A DNA stretch of 64,000 nucleotides from Gardnerella vaginalis 1500E. GTDB lineage: Bacteria > Actinomycetota > Actinomycetes > Actinomycetales > Bifidobacteriaceae. Positions 47,368-57,996 of this stretch are shown in pieces; position 1 is the stretch's first letter; the number at the start of each line of letters is the position of its first letter. The notes below the pieces were generated by a model that had not been told where the DNA came from, searched no databases, and worked only from the letters and a program-made list of their open reading frames with translations. Both the position numbers and the translations under genes were made by a program. The stretch spans positions 62,001 through 126,000 of the forward strand of contig NZ_ADES01000011.1 in the NCBI RefSeq assembly GCF_000263595.1, given 5' to 3'.

Positions 47368-49152
47368 GTGCTTGAAGAATTAGAAATACGCAATCTTGGG
47401 CCAATTTCACACGCGCTTATTACTCCTTCTTTACGAATGACTGCGATTACAGGTGAAACTGGCGCTGGAAAATCAATGCTTTTAAGTGCCATAAAACTTA
47501 TCTCTGGTTCGAAATCAGATTCTGCTAGAATTTCGCCAAATGCTAAAGAAACGTGGGTGCAAGGCGTATTTAGCATCCCAAAATCAAGCGAAGTGGAAGA
47601 AACTGTTAATCAAGCTGGCATTGAGCTTGAAACTTCAGAAATTGATGAAACAAAGTCAGATATGTATGTTGCAAGAACTGTTCCTAAACAGGGCCGCTCA
47701 AGAGCAACAATATCTGGATTCGCTGTTCCAAAAACTTTGCTTGAAGACGTATGCTCACAAATGGTCACAATTCACGGTCAAAGTGATCAATTACGCATAG
47801 CAACTAGCGCAAAACAGCGTGAAATATTAGATTTAGTGGCAAAGAATAGTGAATTAGCTAATAAATATTTTCAAGCTTATCAAGCTTTAAAAGATGCTCA
47901 AGAAGCGTGTAATCGTCTTGAAAACCAAGAATCTTCCGCTCGTCAGAGAGCTGACTATTTGAGAGAGTCTTTAGCCCAAATAAAACAAGTAGATCCAAAA
48001 CATAATGAAGATGAAGAATTGCGTGCAAAGCGCGAGCGCATTGAAAATTCTGCGCAAATTATTAACGCTGTGAGCACAGCTTTATCATCGCTTGACGTTA
48101 GTCAAATCGACTATAGTGCTTCATCGTCATCTTTAGACGCAAGAACGCTTATTGATCAGGCTGCTCAAGCATTGCAAAATATTAGAGTTGATAATTCATT
48201 TAGTAAACTCGCTCAACAACTTGATGATATTCATGCGCAACTGGACGATATTGTAATGCAGCTTGCTCAGCAGATTGATTTTGATGCGAGTGAGGAAGAT
48301 TTAGATTCTTTAAATGCAAGAATACATGATCTTAGTGAGCTTACGCGCAGATGGGGGCCAACTTTAGATGATGTTCTTAATTGGGCGCAAAAAGCTCAGT
48401 TTGAACTTGAAGATTTAGATGATTCTCCAGAAGCTATTGAGCGCGCTAGGGCCGCTTGTAATAAGCGTTACGATGAAGCTTTTGATTTAGCCAAGAAATT
48501 ATCTGCCACTCGTGTGAAAGCAGCTAAAAAGCTTAGTGATGATGTTAGTAATGAGCTATCTTCTTTAGCAATGGATGGCGCTCAATTAAATGTTCGAGTA
48601 AATTCTAGAAGTGAGAATCAAGATGGTTTAGTTTATCTCGATTCAAACGGCATTGACGATATTGAGTTTCTTTTTAGACCATTTCCAGCTTCGCCAGATT
48701 TACCAATGGGCAAAAGTGCTTCTGGCGGTGAGCTAAGTAGGCTGATGCTTGCAATGGAACTTGTTGTTGCAAGAATGCGTGAGCATGATGATAAAAACAT
48801 GACTTTTATTTTTGACGAAGTTGATGCAGGAGTTGGTGGCGCTGCTGCAGTTGAACTAGGAAAGCGTTTGGCTAAACTTGCTAAACATTCGCAAGTGATT
48901 GTTGTTACGCATTTGCCTCAAGTGGCCTCTTTTGCTGATGCTCAATATGCTGTGCAAAAAAATATTTCACCTGTTAATAATGGTGATTTTGAAAGTCAAG
49001 AAGCGGATACTACTGTTAATCTACTCGAAGGTAAATCTCGTGAGATGGAAATCGCTCGTATGCTTGCTGGAAGTAACTCTAAAACTTCGCTTGAACATGC
49101 GCATGAATTGTTGGAAACGAGTAGAAAGATAATTGATGACGCTGCAGAATAA
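47368..49152 (+). CDS. recN: DNA repair protein RecN
   Basis: SMC-like ATPase acting early in double-strand break repair. GTG start behind GAGG. Walker A GETGAGKSML at residues 31-40, a long central coiled coil, then signature ASGGELSRLMLA and Walker B TFIFDEVDAGVGG, followed by the D-loop/H-loop VVTHLPQVASFAD. 594 aa, full length. The C-terminus overlaps the next HAD gene by 17 bases. Confidence 0.95.
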   Translation: MLEELEIRNLGPISHALITPSLRMTAITGETGAGKSMLLSAIKLISGSKSDSARISPNAKETWVQGVFSIPKSSEVEETVNQAGIELETSEIDETKSDMYVARTVPKQGRSRATISGFAVPKTLLEDVCSQMVTIHGQSDQLRIATSAKQREILDLVAKNSELANKYFQAYQALKDAQEACNRLENQESSARQRADYLRESLAQIKQVDPKHNEDEELRAKRERIENSAQIINAVSTALSSLDVSQIDYSASSSSLDARTLIDQAAQALQNIRVDNSFSKLAQQLDDIHAQLDDIVMQLAQQIDFDASEEDLDSLNARIHDLSELTRRWGPTLDDVLNWAQKAQFELEDLDDSPEAIERARAACNKRYDEAFDLAKKLSATRVKAAKKLSDDVSNELSSLAMDGAQLNVRVNSRSENQDGLVYLDSNGIDDIEFLFRPFPASPDLPMGKSASGGELSRLMLAMELVVARMREHDDKNMTFIFDEVDAGVGGAAAVELGKRLAKLAKHSQVIVVTHLPQVASFADAQYAVQKNISPVNNGDFESQEADTTVNLLEGKSREMEIARMLAGSNSKTSLEHAHELLETSRKIIDDAAE

Positions 49153-49807
49153 TAATTCGTTTTTTAAGGCTGCGATTTTTGATTTTGACGGAACTCTTAT
49201 TGATTCTCTTGGAGTTTGGGATGATATTGATAAAAAGAGTTTTGCAAAACGCGGCTTAAATGTTCCGGATATTTTTGCAAATACTACAGCAGCTATGAAT
49301 CCTCGCCAAATTGCAGATTATGTTATTGAACATTACGGTTTTAGTGAATCTCCTGAAGAACTAATGAAGGAGTGGTCGGATATGGCGTTTGACGCTTATG
49401 CTAATCATCTTCCTCTTAGAAAGGGAGCTTACGACTACGTTAAATACTTGCGTTCTAAAAAAGTAAAGATGTTTCTTATTACAACTCTTTCCAAAACTTT
49501 ATGCCAGCCTGCGTTAAGAAGGCTTAATATTTTAGATTGTTTTGATTTTTTGCAATTTGGGGAAGATTTATCTAAAGAAGGAAAACACAGTTATAAAACT
49601 TATGTTGATATAGCAGAAACTCTTAAGGTTGCTACAAAAGATTGTGCAGTTTTTGAAGATTCTGCAACTGCGCTAAATTCTGCTCAACAAGCTGGAATGA
49701 AAACATATGGTGTTGTAGATGAATCGTGCTCAAAAAATGATTTAGACTTGCCATTTAGGAAATGCTTAGAAGTATTTTCCAACTTCGATGATGCTCCAAA
49801 AAGTTGA
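49136..49807 (+). CDS. HAD-superfamily hydrolase (beta-phosphoglucomutase-like)
   Basis: 223-aa HAD subfamily IA enzyme. Motif I FDFDGTLIDSLG carries the nucleophile Asp; the cap domain follows; motif II is LITTLSK and motif IV CAVFEDSATALNSAQQAGM. It could act on a sugar phosphate or be a phosphatase; sequence alone does not decide. The ATG at 49136 is inside the end of recN, so it is translated from the recN message. The stop lies two bases from the RNase P RNA 3' end, which is on the other strand. Confidence 0.87.
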   Translation: MTLQNNNSFFKAAIFDFDGTLIDSLGVWDDIDKKSFAKRGLNVPDIFANTTAAMNPRQIADYVIEHYGFSESPEELMKEWSDMAFDAYANHLPLRKGAYDYVKYLRSKKVKMFLITTLSKTLCQPALRRLNILDCFDFLQFGEDLSKEGKHSYKTYVDIAETLKVATKDCAVFEDSATALNSAQQAGMKTYGVVDESCSKNDLDLPFRKCLEVFSNFDDAPKS

Positions 49808-49808
49808 T

Positions 49809-50177
49809 GAGGTTTCACATACCCCGGGTTTTGTCGCGTACACAAGTGCACACGGATGGCCATCCATCTCGATTTGACGTTACCGCCAAACTCTAGCAGT
49901 CTACCCGAAGACTCAGGCGAGCAGCCTTTAAGCGTCTTCTGCTTGACCTTGCTCCCAATGAGGCTTGCCATGCGACTAACTGTTACCAGAAGTCCGGTGG
50001 TCTCTTACACCGCCGTTTCACCCTTACCCAAACGAAACGTTCGGGCGGTCTATTCTCTGTTGCGCTATCTCTCAGGTCGCCCTGGGCGGACGTTATCCGC
50101 CATTGTGCTCTGTGGAGCCCGGAAGTTCCTCAGTCACTCCGAATGAACATTGTGACCGCGGCCATCGTGAAACCTCA
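49809..50177 (-). ncRNA. rnpB: RNase P RNA (class A)
   Basis: Read on the minus strand, the RNA begins GAGGTTTCACGATGG and ends with the complementary GGGGTATGTGAAACCTC, which form the terminal helix P1. Conserved blocks are in order: GAGGAACTTCCGGGCTCC (CR-I), ACAGAGCA, GCGCAACAGAGA (CR-II/III region), AAGGGTGAAACGG, GGTGTAAGAGACCACCG, and the late GCAGAAGACGC…GAGTTTGGCGG part. It ripens tRNA 5' ends. Any open frame through this region is accidental. Confidence 0.96.
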
Positions 50178-50289
50178 ACCTTCCCAAGTATAGCAGATAT
50201 TGTTCATATCGTAAAAAATTAGTTGTTTTGCGTAAATTTTCGAAATAATTATGAAATTTTTTTGCTTAAATTTAATAACTTGCTAGTTT

Positions 50290-50388
50290 CTTATTGATTT
50301 AGCAGATATAATAGAAGCACCGACGGCATCGTGGCAGTCGGCTGATACAAATCGAACTTAGGTTCGAATCTATATGGGGAGGTTTCGC
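50290..50388 (+). promoter_or_regulatory. Leader with two small hairpins upstream of hpf
   Basis: CCGAC…GTCGG (about 50320-50341) and TCGAAC-TTAG-GTTCGA (about 50351-50366) form two hairpins just before GGGGAGG and the hpf start. A likely -10 (TATAAT) lies at about 50306. I cannot tell whether the hairpins regulate. Confidence 0.4.
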
Positions 50389-51060
50389 ATGGAAATCGTC
50401 ATTACTGGTCGTCATACGCAGATTAATCAAAGGTTCCGTGACGTTGTAGAAAGTAAGATGAATCGCGTAACCGCTATTGCTCCTGATGCGCAGCGCGTTC
50501 AAATTGTGTTGACTCATGAAGGTAATCCAAGGCAGGCAGATACTGCAAAGCGAGTTGAAATTACTGTTGTTGCAGGTAGCACCGTGATTCGCGCAGAAGC
50601 TTCTAGCACTGATCAGTACAGTGCTCTTGACATGGCTCTAGATAAGTTGACGCTACGTTTGCGCCGCACGCGTGATCGCCGCAAGGATCATCGCCGCGGA
50701 TACACGGAAATGGTTCCTGTTGATATGGGCGCTGTTGAGCCAGAAATTGACATGAAAATTGAGGAGCCTAGTGAGGATGTTGCCAATAGTGCGGATGCAG
50801 CTGTTGCTTCTGATTTAGGCCCTGGTGAGTCTGTAGAAGTTAGCGTTGGTGACACGCCTATTGTTATTCGACGCAAGCTTCATATTGCAGAGCCTATGAG
50901 CATTGATGAAGCTTTGTACGAGATGGAATTAATTGGTCACGATTTCTTCCTGTTTGTTAATAAAGAAACAATGCGACCATCTGTTGTGTATCGTAGGCAT
51001 GGATGGAGCTATGGTGTGTTTGAGATTGATACGCCTGAAAATGTTGCTAAGAAAAAGTAA
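50389..51060 (+). CDS. hpf: Ribosome hibernation promoting factor, long form
   Basis: Binds the 30S subunit and drives 100S dimer formation in resting cells. The N-terminal S30AE domain (MEIVITGRHTQINQRFRDVV) covers about 100 residues; a charged linker follows; the C-terminal dimerisation domain (PMSIDEALYEMELIGHDFFLFVN) covers the last 60. This long architecture is usual in Gram-positive bacteria. The ATG at 50389 follows GGGGAGG; the ATG at 50374 lacks a ribosome site. 223 aa. Confidence 0.95.
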   Translation: MEIVITGRHTQINQRFRDVVESKMNRVTAIAPDAQRVQIVLTHEGNPRQADTAKRVEITVVAGSTVIRAEASSTDQYSALDMALDKLTLRLRRTRDRRKDHRRGYTEMVPVDMGAVEPEIDMKIEEPSEDVANSADAAVASDLGPGESVEVSVGDTPIVIRRKLHIAEPMSIDEALYEMELIGHDFFLFVNKETMRPSVVYRRHGWSYGVFEIDTPENVAKKK

Positions 51061-51125
51061 TAATAAAATAATTACGAAAATTAATAAAAGTATTTAGGAG
51101 TTTGTAAAAATTAAGTTAGATTAAC

Positions 51126-51167
51126 AAAATGCCCGTCGGCTAGATGGCTAGGCGGGCATTTTATTTG
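51126..51167 (+). terminator. Rho-independent terminator of hpf
   Basis: AAAATGCCCG pairs perfectly with CGGGCATTTT, followed by ATTT. Confidence 0.92.
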
Positions 51168-51227
51168 TTACACCGACTCGCGTGCTTATAAAAATCGCTG
51201 CCGTCGCGTAATATAGGCACAGTTTAC

Positions 51228-51257
51228 GTCTATGTTGGCTAGGCCGTCTTCATAGAC
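51228..51257 (+). promoter_or_regulatory. Leader hairpin upstream of secA
   Basis: GTCTATG (51228-51234) pairs with CATAGAC (51251-51257) 20 bases before the secA start codon and close to its ribosome site AAGGGAG. A role in secA control is possible but unproven. Confidence 0.35.
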
Positions 51258-51277
51258 ATGACCTAAGGGAGCAAAAC

Positions 51278-54064
51278 GTGGTAGATATCGTCGATAAAGC
51301 CTTGCGTATGGGTGAAGGCCGTCAGTTAAAGCGCCTTGAGAACGTTGCCAAGGCTGTGAATGCGTTGGAAGATGAAATTTCTGCGCTTTCCGATGAAGAA
51401 TTGAAGGGTCAAACCGCTAAATTTAAGCAGCGCTTAGATAATGGTGCAAAACTGGATGATTTGATGCCTGAAGCCTTCGCTACTGTTAGAGAGGTTTCAA
51501 AGCGTACGCTTGGCCAGCGTCACTTCGATGTTCAGCTTATGGGCGGTGCGGCATTGCATTGGGGCAATATCGCAGAAATGAAAACTGGTGAAGGTAAAAC
51601 ACTTGTTGCAACTTTGCCAAGCTATTTGAATGCTTTGGAAGGCAAGGGCGTTCACGTTGTTACAGTTAACGACTACCTTGCAAGCTACCAGAGTGAGCTT
51701 ATGGGTCGTATTTACCGATTCCTCGGCATGAGTGTTGGCTGCATTATTACCGATCAGCAGCCACCTGAGCGTCGTAAGCAATACAACGCTGATATTACTT
51801 ACGGCACTAACAACGAGTTTGGTTTCGATTACTTGCGCGATAACATGGCGTGGGAAAAGAGCGAGCTTGTGCAGCGCGGTCACCACTATGCTATTGTCGA
51901 TGAGGTTGATTCTATTCTTATTGATGAAGCTCGTACACCATTGATCATTTCCGGTCCTGCTGAAGGCGACGTAACTCACTGGTATCGCGAGTTTGCAAAG
52001 CTTGTTTTGAAGCTTAATCGCGATGCTGATTACGAGATTGACGAAAAGAAGAAAACTGCAGGTATTCTCGATTCTGGTATTGCTAAGATTGAGGATTACT
52101 TGGGTATTGATAACCTTTACGAGCCAGCTAATACTGCTCTTATTGGTTATTTGAACAATGCTCTTAAAGCTAAGGAACTCTTCCTTCTTGACCGCGATTA
52201 TGTGGTTACTAATGGTGAGGTTTTGATTGTCGACGAGCATACTGGTCGTGTTCTTCCAGGACGTCGTTACAGCGAAGGCTTGCATCAGGCTATTGAAGCT
52301 AAGGAAAACGTGGAAGTTAAGGCAGAAAATCAGACTTTTGCTACGATTACTTTGCAAAACTACTTCCGCATGTACGACAAGCTTGCTGGTATGACTGGTA
52401 CTGCAGAAACTGAAGCTGCAGAATTTATGGGAACATATAAGCTTGGTGTTCTTCCAATTCCTTCTAATCGTCCAGTTATTCGTATGGATAAGGATGATTT
52501 AATCTTCCGCACTAAGAAAGAAAAGCTTACTGCTATTGTGCGCGATGTTGCAGAACGTCATGCAAAGGGTCAGCCAGTATTGCTTGGTACTGCTTCTGTT
52601 GAATCTTCAGAAATTCTTTCTTCGCTTCTTGATGTTGCTCGCATTCCTCACCAGGTTTTGAATGCTAAGCAGAATGCTAAGGAAGCTGCTGTTGTTGCTG
52701 TTGCAGGCCGTAAGGGTGCTGTAACTGTTGCTACTAACATGGCAGGCCGTGGTACTGATATTATGCTCGGCGGCAATGTTGAGTTCCTTGCAGACGCTAA
52801 GTTGAAGGCTGAAGGATATTCTCCAGACGATACTCCTGAAGAGTATGAGAAGCGTTGGCCAGGCGTTTTAGCCGAAGTTAAAGAGCAGGTTAAGGACGAG
52901 CACGAAGAAGTTAAGAAGCTTGGTGGCTTGTATGTGCTTGGTACTGAGCGTCACGAATCTCGCCGTATTGATAATCAGCTTCGAGGCCGTTCTGGTCGTC
53001 AGGGTGATCCTGGTGAGTCCCGCTTCTACTTAAGCTTGGAAGATGATTTGATGCGCCTATTCAACACTCAGCTTGTTGCTCGTGTTATGGCTAAGGGATT
53101 GCCAGAGGGCGAACCAATCGAATCTAAGTATGTTTCTAACGGTGTGCGCACGGCGCAGAAGACTGTTGAAGCTCGTAACTTTGAAATGCGTAAGAACGTT
53201 TTGAAGTATGACGATGTTATGAATAAGCAGCGTACTGTTATCTATGCAGAACGTCAGATGGTTCTTAAGGGTGAAGATATTCATGAGGACATCTTGAAGT
53301 TCATCAGTGACACTGTGGAAAGCTATGTTCGTGGCGCAATGAACGGTTCTGATAAGCCAAAGAACTGGGATTTGGACGGCTTGCAAAACGCTTTGTTAGC
53401 AGTTATGCCTGTTATTCTCGATTGGGATCAGGTTCGTGAAACAATTTCTAAGCTTAAAGGTGAAAAAGCTGTTATTGCTTTGCGAGATTTGATTGTTGAT
53501 AACGTAAACAATTTCTACGATATCTTTGAAAAGCGCATTGGATCTGACGCAATTCGTCAGATTGAGCGTCGTGTTGTGCTGGCTGTGCTTGATCGCAAGT
53601 GGCGTGAACATCTTTATGAGATGGACTACTTGAAGGATGGTATTGGTCTTCGCGGCATGGGCCAGCGCGATCCTCTTGTTGAGTATCAGCGTGAAGGCTA
53701 TCAGATGTACAACTCCATGATTGAAGCAATCAAGGAAGAAAGTGTGCAGCTTCTGTTCCACATTAATCTTGAGCAGGTTGCTTCTACAGAAGATACTTCT
53801 TCTGATTCTTCTATCGATGAGGATGTTGCTCAGGCAGAAGCAGAAGTTGATTCTCAAGATCAGCCATCTGGAATTGTTGGACCTGCACCTTTGAGCCATG
53901 CTGAAGGCGATGTTCCGTTAAGCATGCGACCAAAGAACGAAGAGTGGAAGACCCCTTGGTCTGATGGTCGTACGTTCCCAGGAACTAACAAGAATGATGA
54001 ATGCCCATGCGGTTCTGGACGTAAGTACAAGCTTTGCCATGGACAGAATGAAGCTGAAAACTAA
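51278..54064 (+). CDS. secA: Protein translocase ATPase SecA
   Basis: Motor of Sec-dependent secretion, 928 aa. Walker [13 protein letters not shown]-type [20 protein letters not shown], the preprotein cross-linking domain, the second helicase half with [14 protein letters not shown] and [13 protein letters not shown], the helical scaffold and the C-terminal zinc motif [14 protein letters not shown] (CxCx8CH) are all present. GTG start behind AAGGGAG. Only one secA is in the window. It is flanked by its own leader and terminator. Confidence 0.97.
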   Translation: MVDIVDKALRMGEGRQLKRLENVAKAVNALEDEISALSDEELKGQTAKFKQRLDNGAKLDDLMPEAFATVREVSKRTLGQRHFDVQLMGGAALHWGNIAEMKTGEGKTLVATLPSYLNALEGKGVHVVTVNDYLASYQSELMGRIYRFLGMSVGCIITDQQPPERRKQYNADITYGTNNEFGFDYLRDNMAWEKSELVQRGHHYAIVDEVDSILIDEARTPLIISGPAEGDVTHWYREFAKLVLKLNRDADYEIDEKKKTAGILDSGIAKIEDYLGIDNLYEPANTALIGYLNNALKAKELFLLDRDYVVTNGEVLIVDEHTGRVLPGRRYSEGLHQAIEAKENVEVKAENQTFATITLQNYFRMYDKLAGMTGTAETEAAEFMGTYKLGVLPIPSNRPVIRMDKDDLIFRTKKEKLTAIVRDVAERHAKGQPVLLGTASVESSEILSSLLDVARIPHQVLNAKQNAKEAAVVAVAGRKGAVTVATNMAGRGTDIMLGGNVEFLADAKLKAEGYSPDDTPEEYEKRWPGVLAEVKEQVKDEHEEVKKLGGLYVLGTERHESRRIDNQLRGRSGRQGDPGESRFYLSLEDDLMRLFNTQLVARVMAKGLPEGEPIESKYVSNGVRTAQKTVEARNFEMRKNVLKYDDVMNKQRTVIYAERQMVLKGEDIHEDILKFISDTVESYVRGAMNGSDKPKNWDLDGLQNALLAVMPVILDWDQVRETISKLKGEKAVIALRDLIVDNVNNFYDIFEKRIGSDAIRQIERRVVLAVLDRKWREHLYEMDYLKDGIGLRGMGQRDPLVEYQREGYQMYNSMIEAIKEESVQLLFHINLEQVASTEDTSSDSSIDEDVAQAEAEVDSQDQPSGIVGPAPLSHAEGDVPLSMRPKNEEWKTPWSDGRTFPGTNKNDECPCGSGRKYKLCHGQNEAEN

Positions 54065-54139
54065 GCAAAACTTAAACTAGAACTTTAAGTGAAAATTTAA
54101 GCTTAGAAAAATAAAATAAAAATAAATAAGCTAAAAGTA

Positions 54140-54184
54140 AAGTAGAAGGCTACATACGTTTTGTATTGGCCTTCTACTTTTTTT
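54140..54184 (+). terminator. Rho-independent terminator of secA
   Basis: AAGTAGAAGGC pairs perfectly with GCCTTCTACTT around an 18-base loop, followed by TTTTT. Confidence 0.93.
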
Positions 54185-54248
54185 ATTCACAATACTTTTA
54201 TGCAATCTATAAAGCGTTTATTTTGCAGACATGTTTTTTATGCTTTTG

Positions 54249-54800
54249 TTAGACTCTAGCTCCATGCCCATAATCTCTATAATCTTCTTTATAAGGATCT
54301 GGTTTTTTACGGCTTAAAAAGATCCCTAATCCGCCTAAAAGTATGAATATTGCGCTTATAATTCCAACAATAGTTGCGAGCGATGGAATAAAAGCACTCA
54401 AAATAATACCAGCAATACCAACAGCAAAAACAGTCCATAAAACAAATGTAACTGGAGAAATATCTTCCAACTTTGGATTAGGAGGCACAAAATCATCGCC
54501 ATACTCGTCCATAGTCGTATCTACGTCAAGCCAACTTGAGCGAGTATTGTCGCGTGGTCCGCTACTATTTTTTGCAATCAAATAAAAATTATGTGCATTC
54601 TCTTTCTTCTTAGCATGCTTTTCAAAACTTTTTGCATCGCGAGAATTAGAAATATCCTTTAAATCATCCGAATGATCCGCAATAAAATTCAGCCAATCAT
54701 CTTCGAAATTTTTACTATTCTTTGCATCGTCATTATTTGATGATTGTGACATTCCTTTTCCGTAACGGTGAGGGTCGTTGGTATCCTTAGAAGAAGTCAT
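54249..54800 (-). CDS. Hypothetical membrane protein with charged N-terminus
   Basis: 183 aa, not recognised. The first ~110 residues are hydrophilic, rich in Asp, Ser, Asn and Lys. They contain a conserved-looking segment WLDVDTTMDEYGDDFVPPNPKLED, followed by two transmembrane helices (about residues 118-140 and 143-163) and a charged tail. The topology suggests a cytoplasmic head on a two-helix anchor. It is divergent from plsC and alone. Similar proteins occur in bifidobacteria as far as I recall, without known function. Confidence 0.7.
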   Translation of the reverse strand: MTSSKDTNDPHRYGKGMSQSSNNDDAKNSKNFEDDWLNFIADHSDDLKDISNSRDAKSFEKHAKKKENAHNFYLIAKNSSGPRDNTRSSWLDVDTTMDEYGDDFVPPNPKLEDISPVTFVLWTVFAVGIAGIILSAFIPSLATIVGIISAIFILLGGLGIFLSRKKPDPYKEDYRDYGHGARV

Positions 54801-54879
54801 GAATTATACTCTAGCAAGTGTGCCTGATTCTTGGTGCGCAAATTAGCGGGTGTCTGCTTGCTTGCAGAAAGGATAAGCT

Positions 54880-55590
54880 ATGTTGTACTGGTTCTTCGTG
54901 AAGGGTCTTGGGGGTATTGCCCGCATGAGGATTCATCCATCAGCAAAAGGCGTTCATAATGTTCCTAAAAAAGGTGGAGCAATTATTGCAGCAAATCATC
55001 TTGCTGTTATTGACGATGCTCTACTTCCTTTAACTTGCCCGCGTATGATTCACTTTATGGGTAAAGCCGAATATTTTGAAGGTAAAGGATTAAAGGGACG
55101 TTTTAAGAAGTGGTGGTTTACTTCCGTTGGTGTGTTCCCAGTTGATCGTTCTGGTGGTTCAAAATCTCTCGGTGCTCTAAATCATGCTCGTGAAATTATA
55201 GAAAAAGGTCAGCTTTTCGGCATTCATATTGAGGGCACAAGAAGCCCAGACGGAAAACTGTATCGAGGTCATACTGGTGCTGCTCGTCTTGCTCTTGAAA
55301 CTGGATGTCCAATCATTCCTGTGGCAATTATTGGCACAAGAGATTTGCAGGTTCAAGGTCAGATAATTCCTGCCAAAGGCAAAACGCAGGCAATCTATGG
55401 TGAGCCTATTCAAGTAGAGCGTGTAAAAGACGAAAGTGATATTACTCACGAGCGTCTTCGTGAAATTACTGATCAAATAACGAAAGCAATTCAACAGATG
55501 AGCGGTCAAGAGTACGTTGACGAATATGCTCAAACTGTAAAAGAACGAATGCGTCAAGCTGCAAAAGATAATCAGGCTAATAAGCAATAA
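54880..55590 (+). CDS. plsC: 1-acyl-sn-glycerol-3-phosphate acyltransferase
   Basis: Makes phosphatidic acid in membrane lipid synthesis. The acyltransferase motif I is AANHLAVIDD (HX4D), motif II VGVFPVDRSGG, and motif III IHIEGTRSPDGKLYRGHTGAARL with the EGTR core. Motif IV is PIIPVAIIGT. 236 aa, with a weakly hydrophobic N-terminus, is normal. The gene converges with the PASTA kinase. Confidence 0.92.
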   Translation: MLYWFFVKGLGGIARMRIHPSAKGVHNVPKKGGAIIAANHLAVIDDALLPLTCPRMIHFMGKAEYFEGKGLKGRFKKWWFTSVGVFPVDRSGGSKSLGALNHAREIIEKGQLFGIHIEGTRSPDGKLYRGHTGAARLALETGCPIIPVAIIGTRDLQVQGQIIPAKGKTQAIYGEPIQVERVKDESDITHERLREITDQITKAIQQMSGQEYVDEYAQTVKERMRQAAKDNQANKQ

Positions 55591-55652
55591 CGTGCACTAA
55601 TACAAGTTAGTAACAGTTGGAAAGCTGTAAGCAAAGAACCAGTGAAGATGGC

Positions 55653-55676
55653 AGATACAGTAAGTTAACTGTATCT
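55653..55676 (+). other. Small inverted repeat between plsC and the kinase gene
   Basis: AGATACAG and CTGTATCT are perfect 8-bp arms 8 bases apart at the end of the convergent kinase gene. There is no T-run, so it is at best a weak terminator. Confidence 0.4.
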
Positions 55677-57889
55677 TAGATTACTGTAAGAGTAATAACA
55701 GAAGGATTGCCGTGTGAATCCTTCAAAGGAACTTCGCTACCAGCTCCAGGAGATTGGAACCTAACTACATGCATATAATCTCCAAGAGGAGCCGATATTT
55801 TAACCTGTAGACCAAGGCTTTCAATAATCCTACGAGCTTCTGCAGTGTTTTTGCCGCAAACATTTGGTAAGGTAACAGATTTAGGTCCTTTTGAAACAAC
55901 AACTTTTACGCTGTCTCCCCAGTGCATTTGAGTGCCAGCGTCAACCGAAGCGCTAATAATCCTACCTTTTGCAACAGTATCGCTATTTTCCTCTTCGTAC
56001 TTTACGTCTAATTTAGCGCCGCTAAGAGCAACGTCAGCATCATCCTTAGTGTGATTAACAATATCCGGCATTTGAACAGGCATAGGTCCTTTAGAAAGAA
56101 GCAAACTAACTTCCTCATTGTGATTCATGCGCGTGCCCGGTTTAGGAGTAATATCAACAACGCTTCCTTCTGGGATTTCAAGAGAGTAAACGTCGAGTGA
56201 AGTTCGATGAATAATATGAGTAAATCCAGCTTTACGAAGTGCTTGCAATGGTTTCTTACCATTACGAGTTTTTGGATTAGTAATATCAGACGGAATTGTA
56301 GCTTTTTTAATACCTCGCGAAAGTATAATACGAAGCTTACTATTCGAGTGCTTACTAATGTGACTTCCAACAACATCAGGCACAGTGGCAAGAACTTTCC
56401 CTGAATCAACATCATCACTGTAGTCTCTGGAAACAGTGTAAGGAATTCCAGCAACCTTCAAAGTATGCTCATATTCTTGCCAACTAATATCTTTAACTTT
56501 GCAAGCTGCTTGATTTGCGCATCGAAGATCATCCGGTTTAGGAAGCGTCCAGTAGCTGCCAGGGCCTAGGAAGTACCAGAAGCTTCCAATAGCACCAAGA
56601 ACTAGCACTGCAATTACACTTCCTCCTGCAATAGCAATTACTCGCTTTTTAGAAGAGGAATCTTTTTTAGAGTCTGAATTAAAACTTGCAGGATGCAATG
56701 TTGGAATTAGTGGATTTATAGAAGTCTTATTGCGATTAAGTTCGTGTGAATCAATTGCAATAGTTGGCATATTGCTGTCGTCAAATTCTTCAAGCGGATT
56801 GCTTGGAGAATCAGAGTTAGTATTTTCTTCAGATTTTACAGCGGCAGTGCTTATTGCTTGAGTAGCATCTAAATCGCTTGTAGAATCATCTGAATCTTGA
56901 GAATACTTATAATCTTTAGTTTTATTATCGCTATCAGACTTATCAATATCTGTAAGGCGCAGATTATCTAGAGGAGATAATGAGTCGGAATCTTGCTCTT
57001 CCTTAACAGCATCAATTTTATATTGCCAGTCTTCAGCACTTAATTGTTTTGAAAGATTTCGCAATTGCGTTAATGCTTCGATAGCATTATCTGGTCGATC
57101 GTTCATATCGCGCGCAGTAAGCTTAGATATAAATTGCGCAACTTTTTCGTTAATATCTGGGCACGCTGTGCTTATTGAAGGAGTGTTTTCGTGAACATGC
57201 TTAAACACTAGTGTTACAGGATTGTCTGCAGTAAAAGGAACTCGTCCCGCAAGCATTTCCCATGCCATCATTCCAGCAGAATATAAATCACCTTGAGGCG
57301 TTGCAAGATTGTTCTCAATAAGTTCTGGAGCAAGATAAGCAGCCGTTCCAAGCAATAATCCGGTAGAAGAAAGAGTTGCTTGGGATATTGCGCGAGCCAA
57401 GCCAAAATCAGTAATCTGCACGTGACCGCGATCATTAATCAGAATATTTTCAGGCTTAATATCTCTATGCACGACTCCAGCTTGGTGTGCGGAAGCAAGA
57501 CCGTCTAAAGTTTCAGCCAACAAGCGTAAGGTGTCACGAACACTAAAAGTGCCTTGCATGTTCATTTCGTAGCGCAAATTAACGCCGTGCACATACTCCA
57601 TAACAAGATAATCAAGACCGTCGTATTCGCCAGTGTCATAAACTTGAACAATATGCGGGTTTGCTATAGCTGCTGCAGAAGTTGCTTCTCTGCGGAATCT
57701 AGCAATAAACTGCTGACGATGCACTCCTTGAGCAAGCTGAGTGTGCATTATTTTAATTGCGACAGGCCTATCGAGACGCTCATCCTGCGCCTGGTACACC
57801 GTAGCCATACCACCTTGAGCAATTTTACGCACAATACGATAGCGATTTTCAATGCACATTCCAGGCTGAACCTGAGTAGCTTCATCCAT
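55676..57889 (-). CDS. PASTA-domain Ser/Thr protein kinase (PknB-like)
   Basis: Membrane-spanning Hanks-type kinase that senses wall fragments. Kinase domain about residues 13-275: glycine loop IAQGGMATVYQA, Lys in VAIKIM, catalytic loop VVHRDIKPENIL, DFG motif ITDFGLAR, then YLAPE. An acidic juxtamembrane region of about 150 residues (Asp/Ser/Thr-rich, probable phosphosites) leads to one transmembrane helix (VIAIAGGSVIAVLVLGAIGS, about 415) and four PASTA-like repeats to the C-terminus. The ATG at 57889 follows AAGGA; a GTG two codons earlier is possible. About 737 aa. Confidence 0.94.
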   Translation of the reverse strand: MDEATQVQPGMCIENRYRIVRKIAQGGMATVYQAQDERLDRPVAIKIMHTQLAQGVHRQQFIARFRREATSAAAIANPHIVQVYDTGEYDGLDYLVMEYVHGVNLRYEMNMQGTFSVRDTLRLLAETLDGLASAHQAGVVHRDIKPENILINDRGHVQITDFGLARAISQATLSSTGLLLGTAAYLAPELIENNLATPQGDLYSAGMMAWEMLAGRVPFTADNPVTLVFKHVHENTPSISTACPDINEKVAQFISKLTARDMNDRPDNAIEALTQLRNLSKQLSAEDWQYKIDAVKEEQDSDSLSPLDNLRLTDIDKSDSDNKTKDYKYSQDSDDSTSDLDATQAISTAAVKSEENTNSDSPSNPLEEFDDSNMPTIAIDSHELNRNKTSINPLIPTLHPASFNSDSKKDSSSKKRVIAIAGGSVIAVLVLGAIGSFWYFLGPGSYWTLPKPDDLRCANQAACKVKDISWQEYEHTLKVAGIPYTVSRDYSDDVDSGKVLATVPDVVGSHISKHSNSKLRIILSRGIKKATIPSDITNPKTRNGKKPLQALRKAGFTHIIHRTSLDVYSLEIPEGSVVDITPKPGTRMNHNEEVSLLLSKGPMPVQMPDIVNHTKDDADVALSGAKLDVKYEEENSDTVAKGRIISASVDAGTQMHWGDSVKVVVSKGPKSVTLPNVCGKNTAEARRIIESLGLQVKISAPLGDYMHVVRFQSPGAGSEVPLKDSHGNPSVITLTVI

Positions 57890-57996
57890 TGTCACAATCC
57901 TTATACGCGTAAACCTTGCTTACTATTTACAAGCCTACGTATGATTTTACAAGTAACGTAGTAAGTATGGTTGCTTTCGATAGTTACACTCAAATA

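Noticed and set aside
49856-50146. Open frames on both strands at 49684-50146
   Set aside because: The region is RNase P RNA, recognised by its conserved blocks and closing helix.
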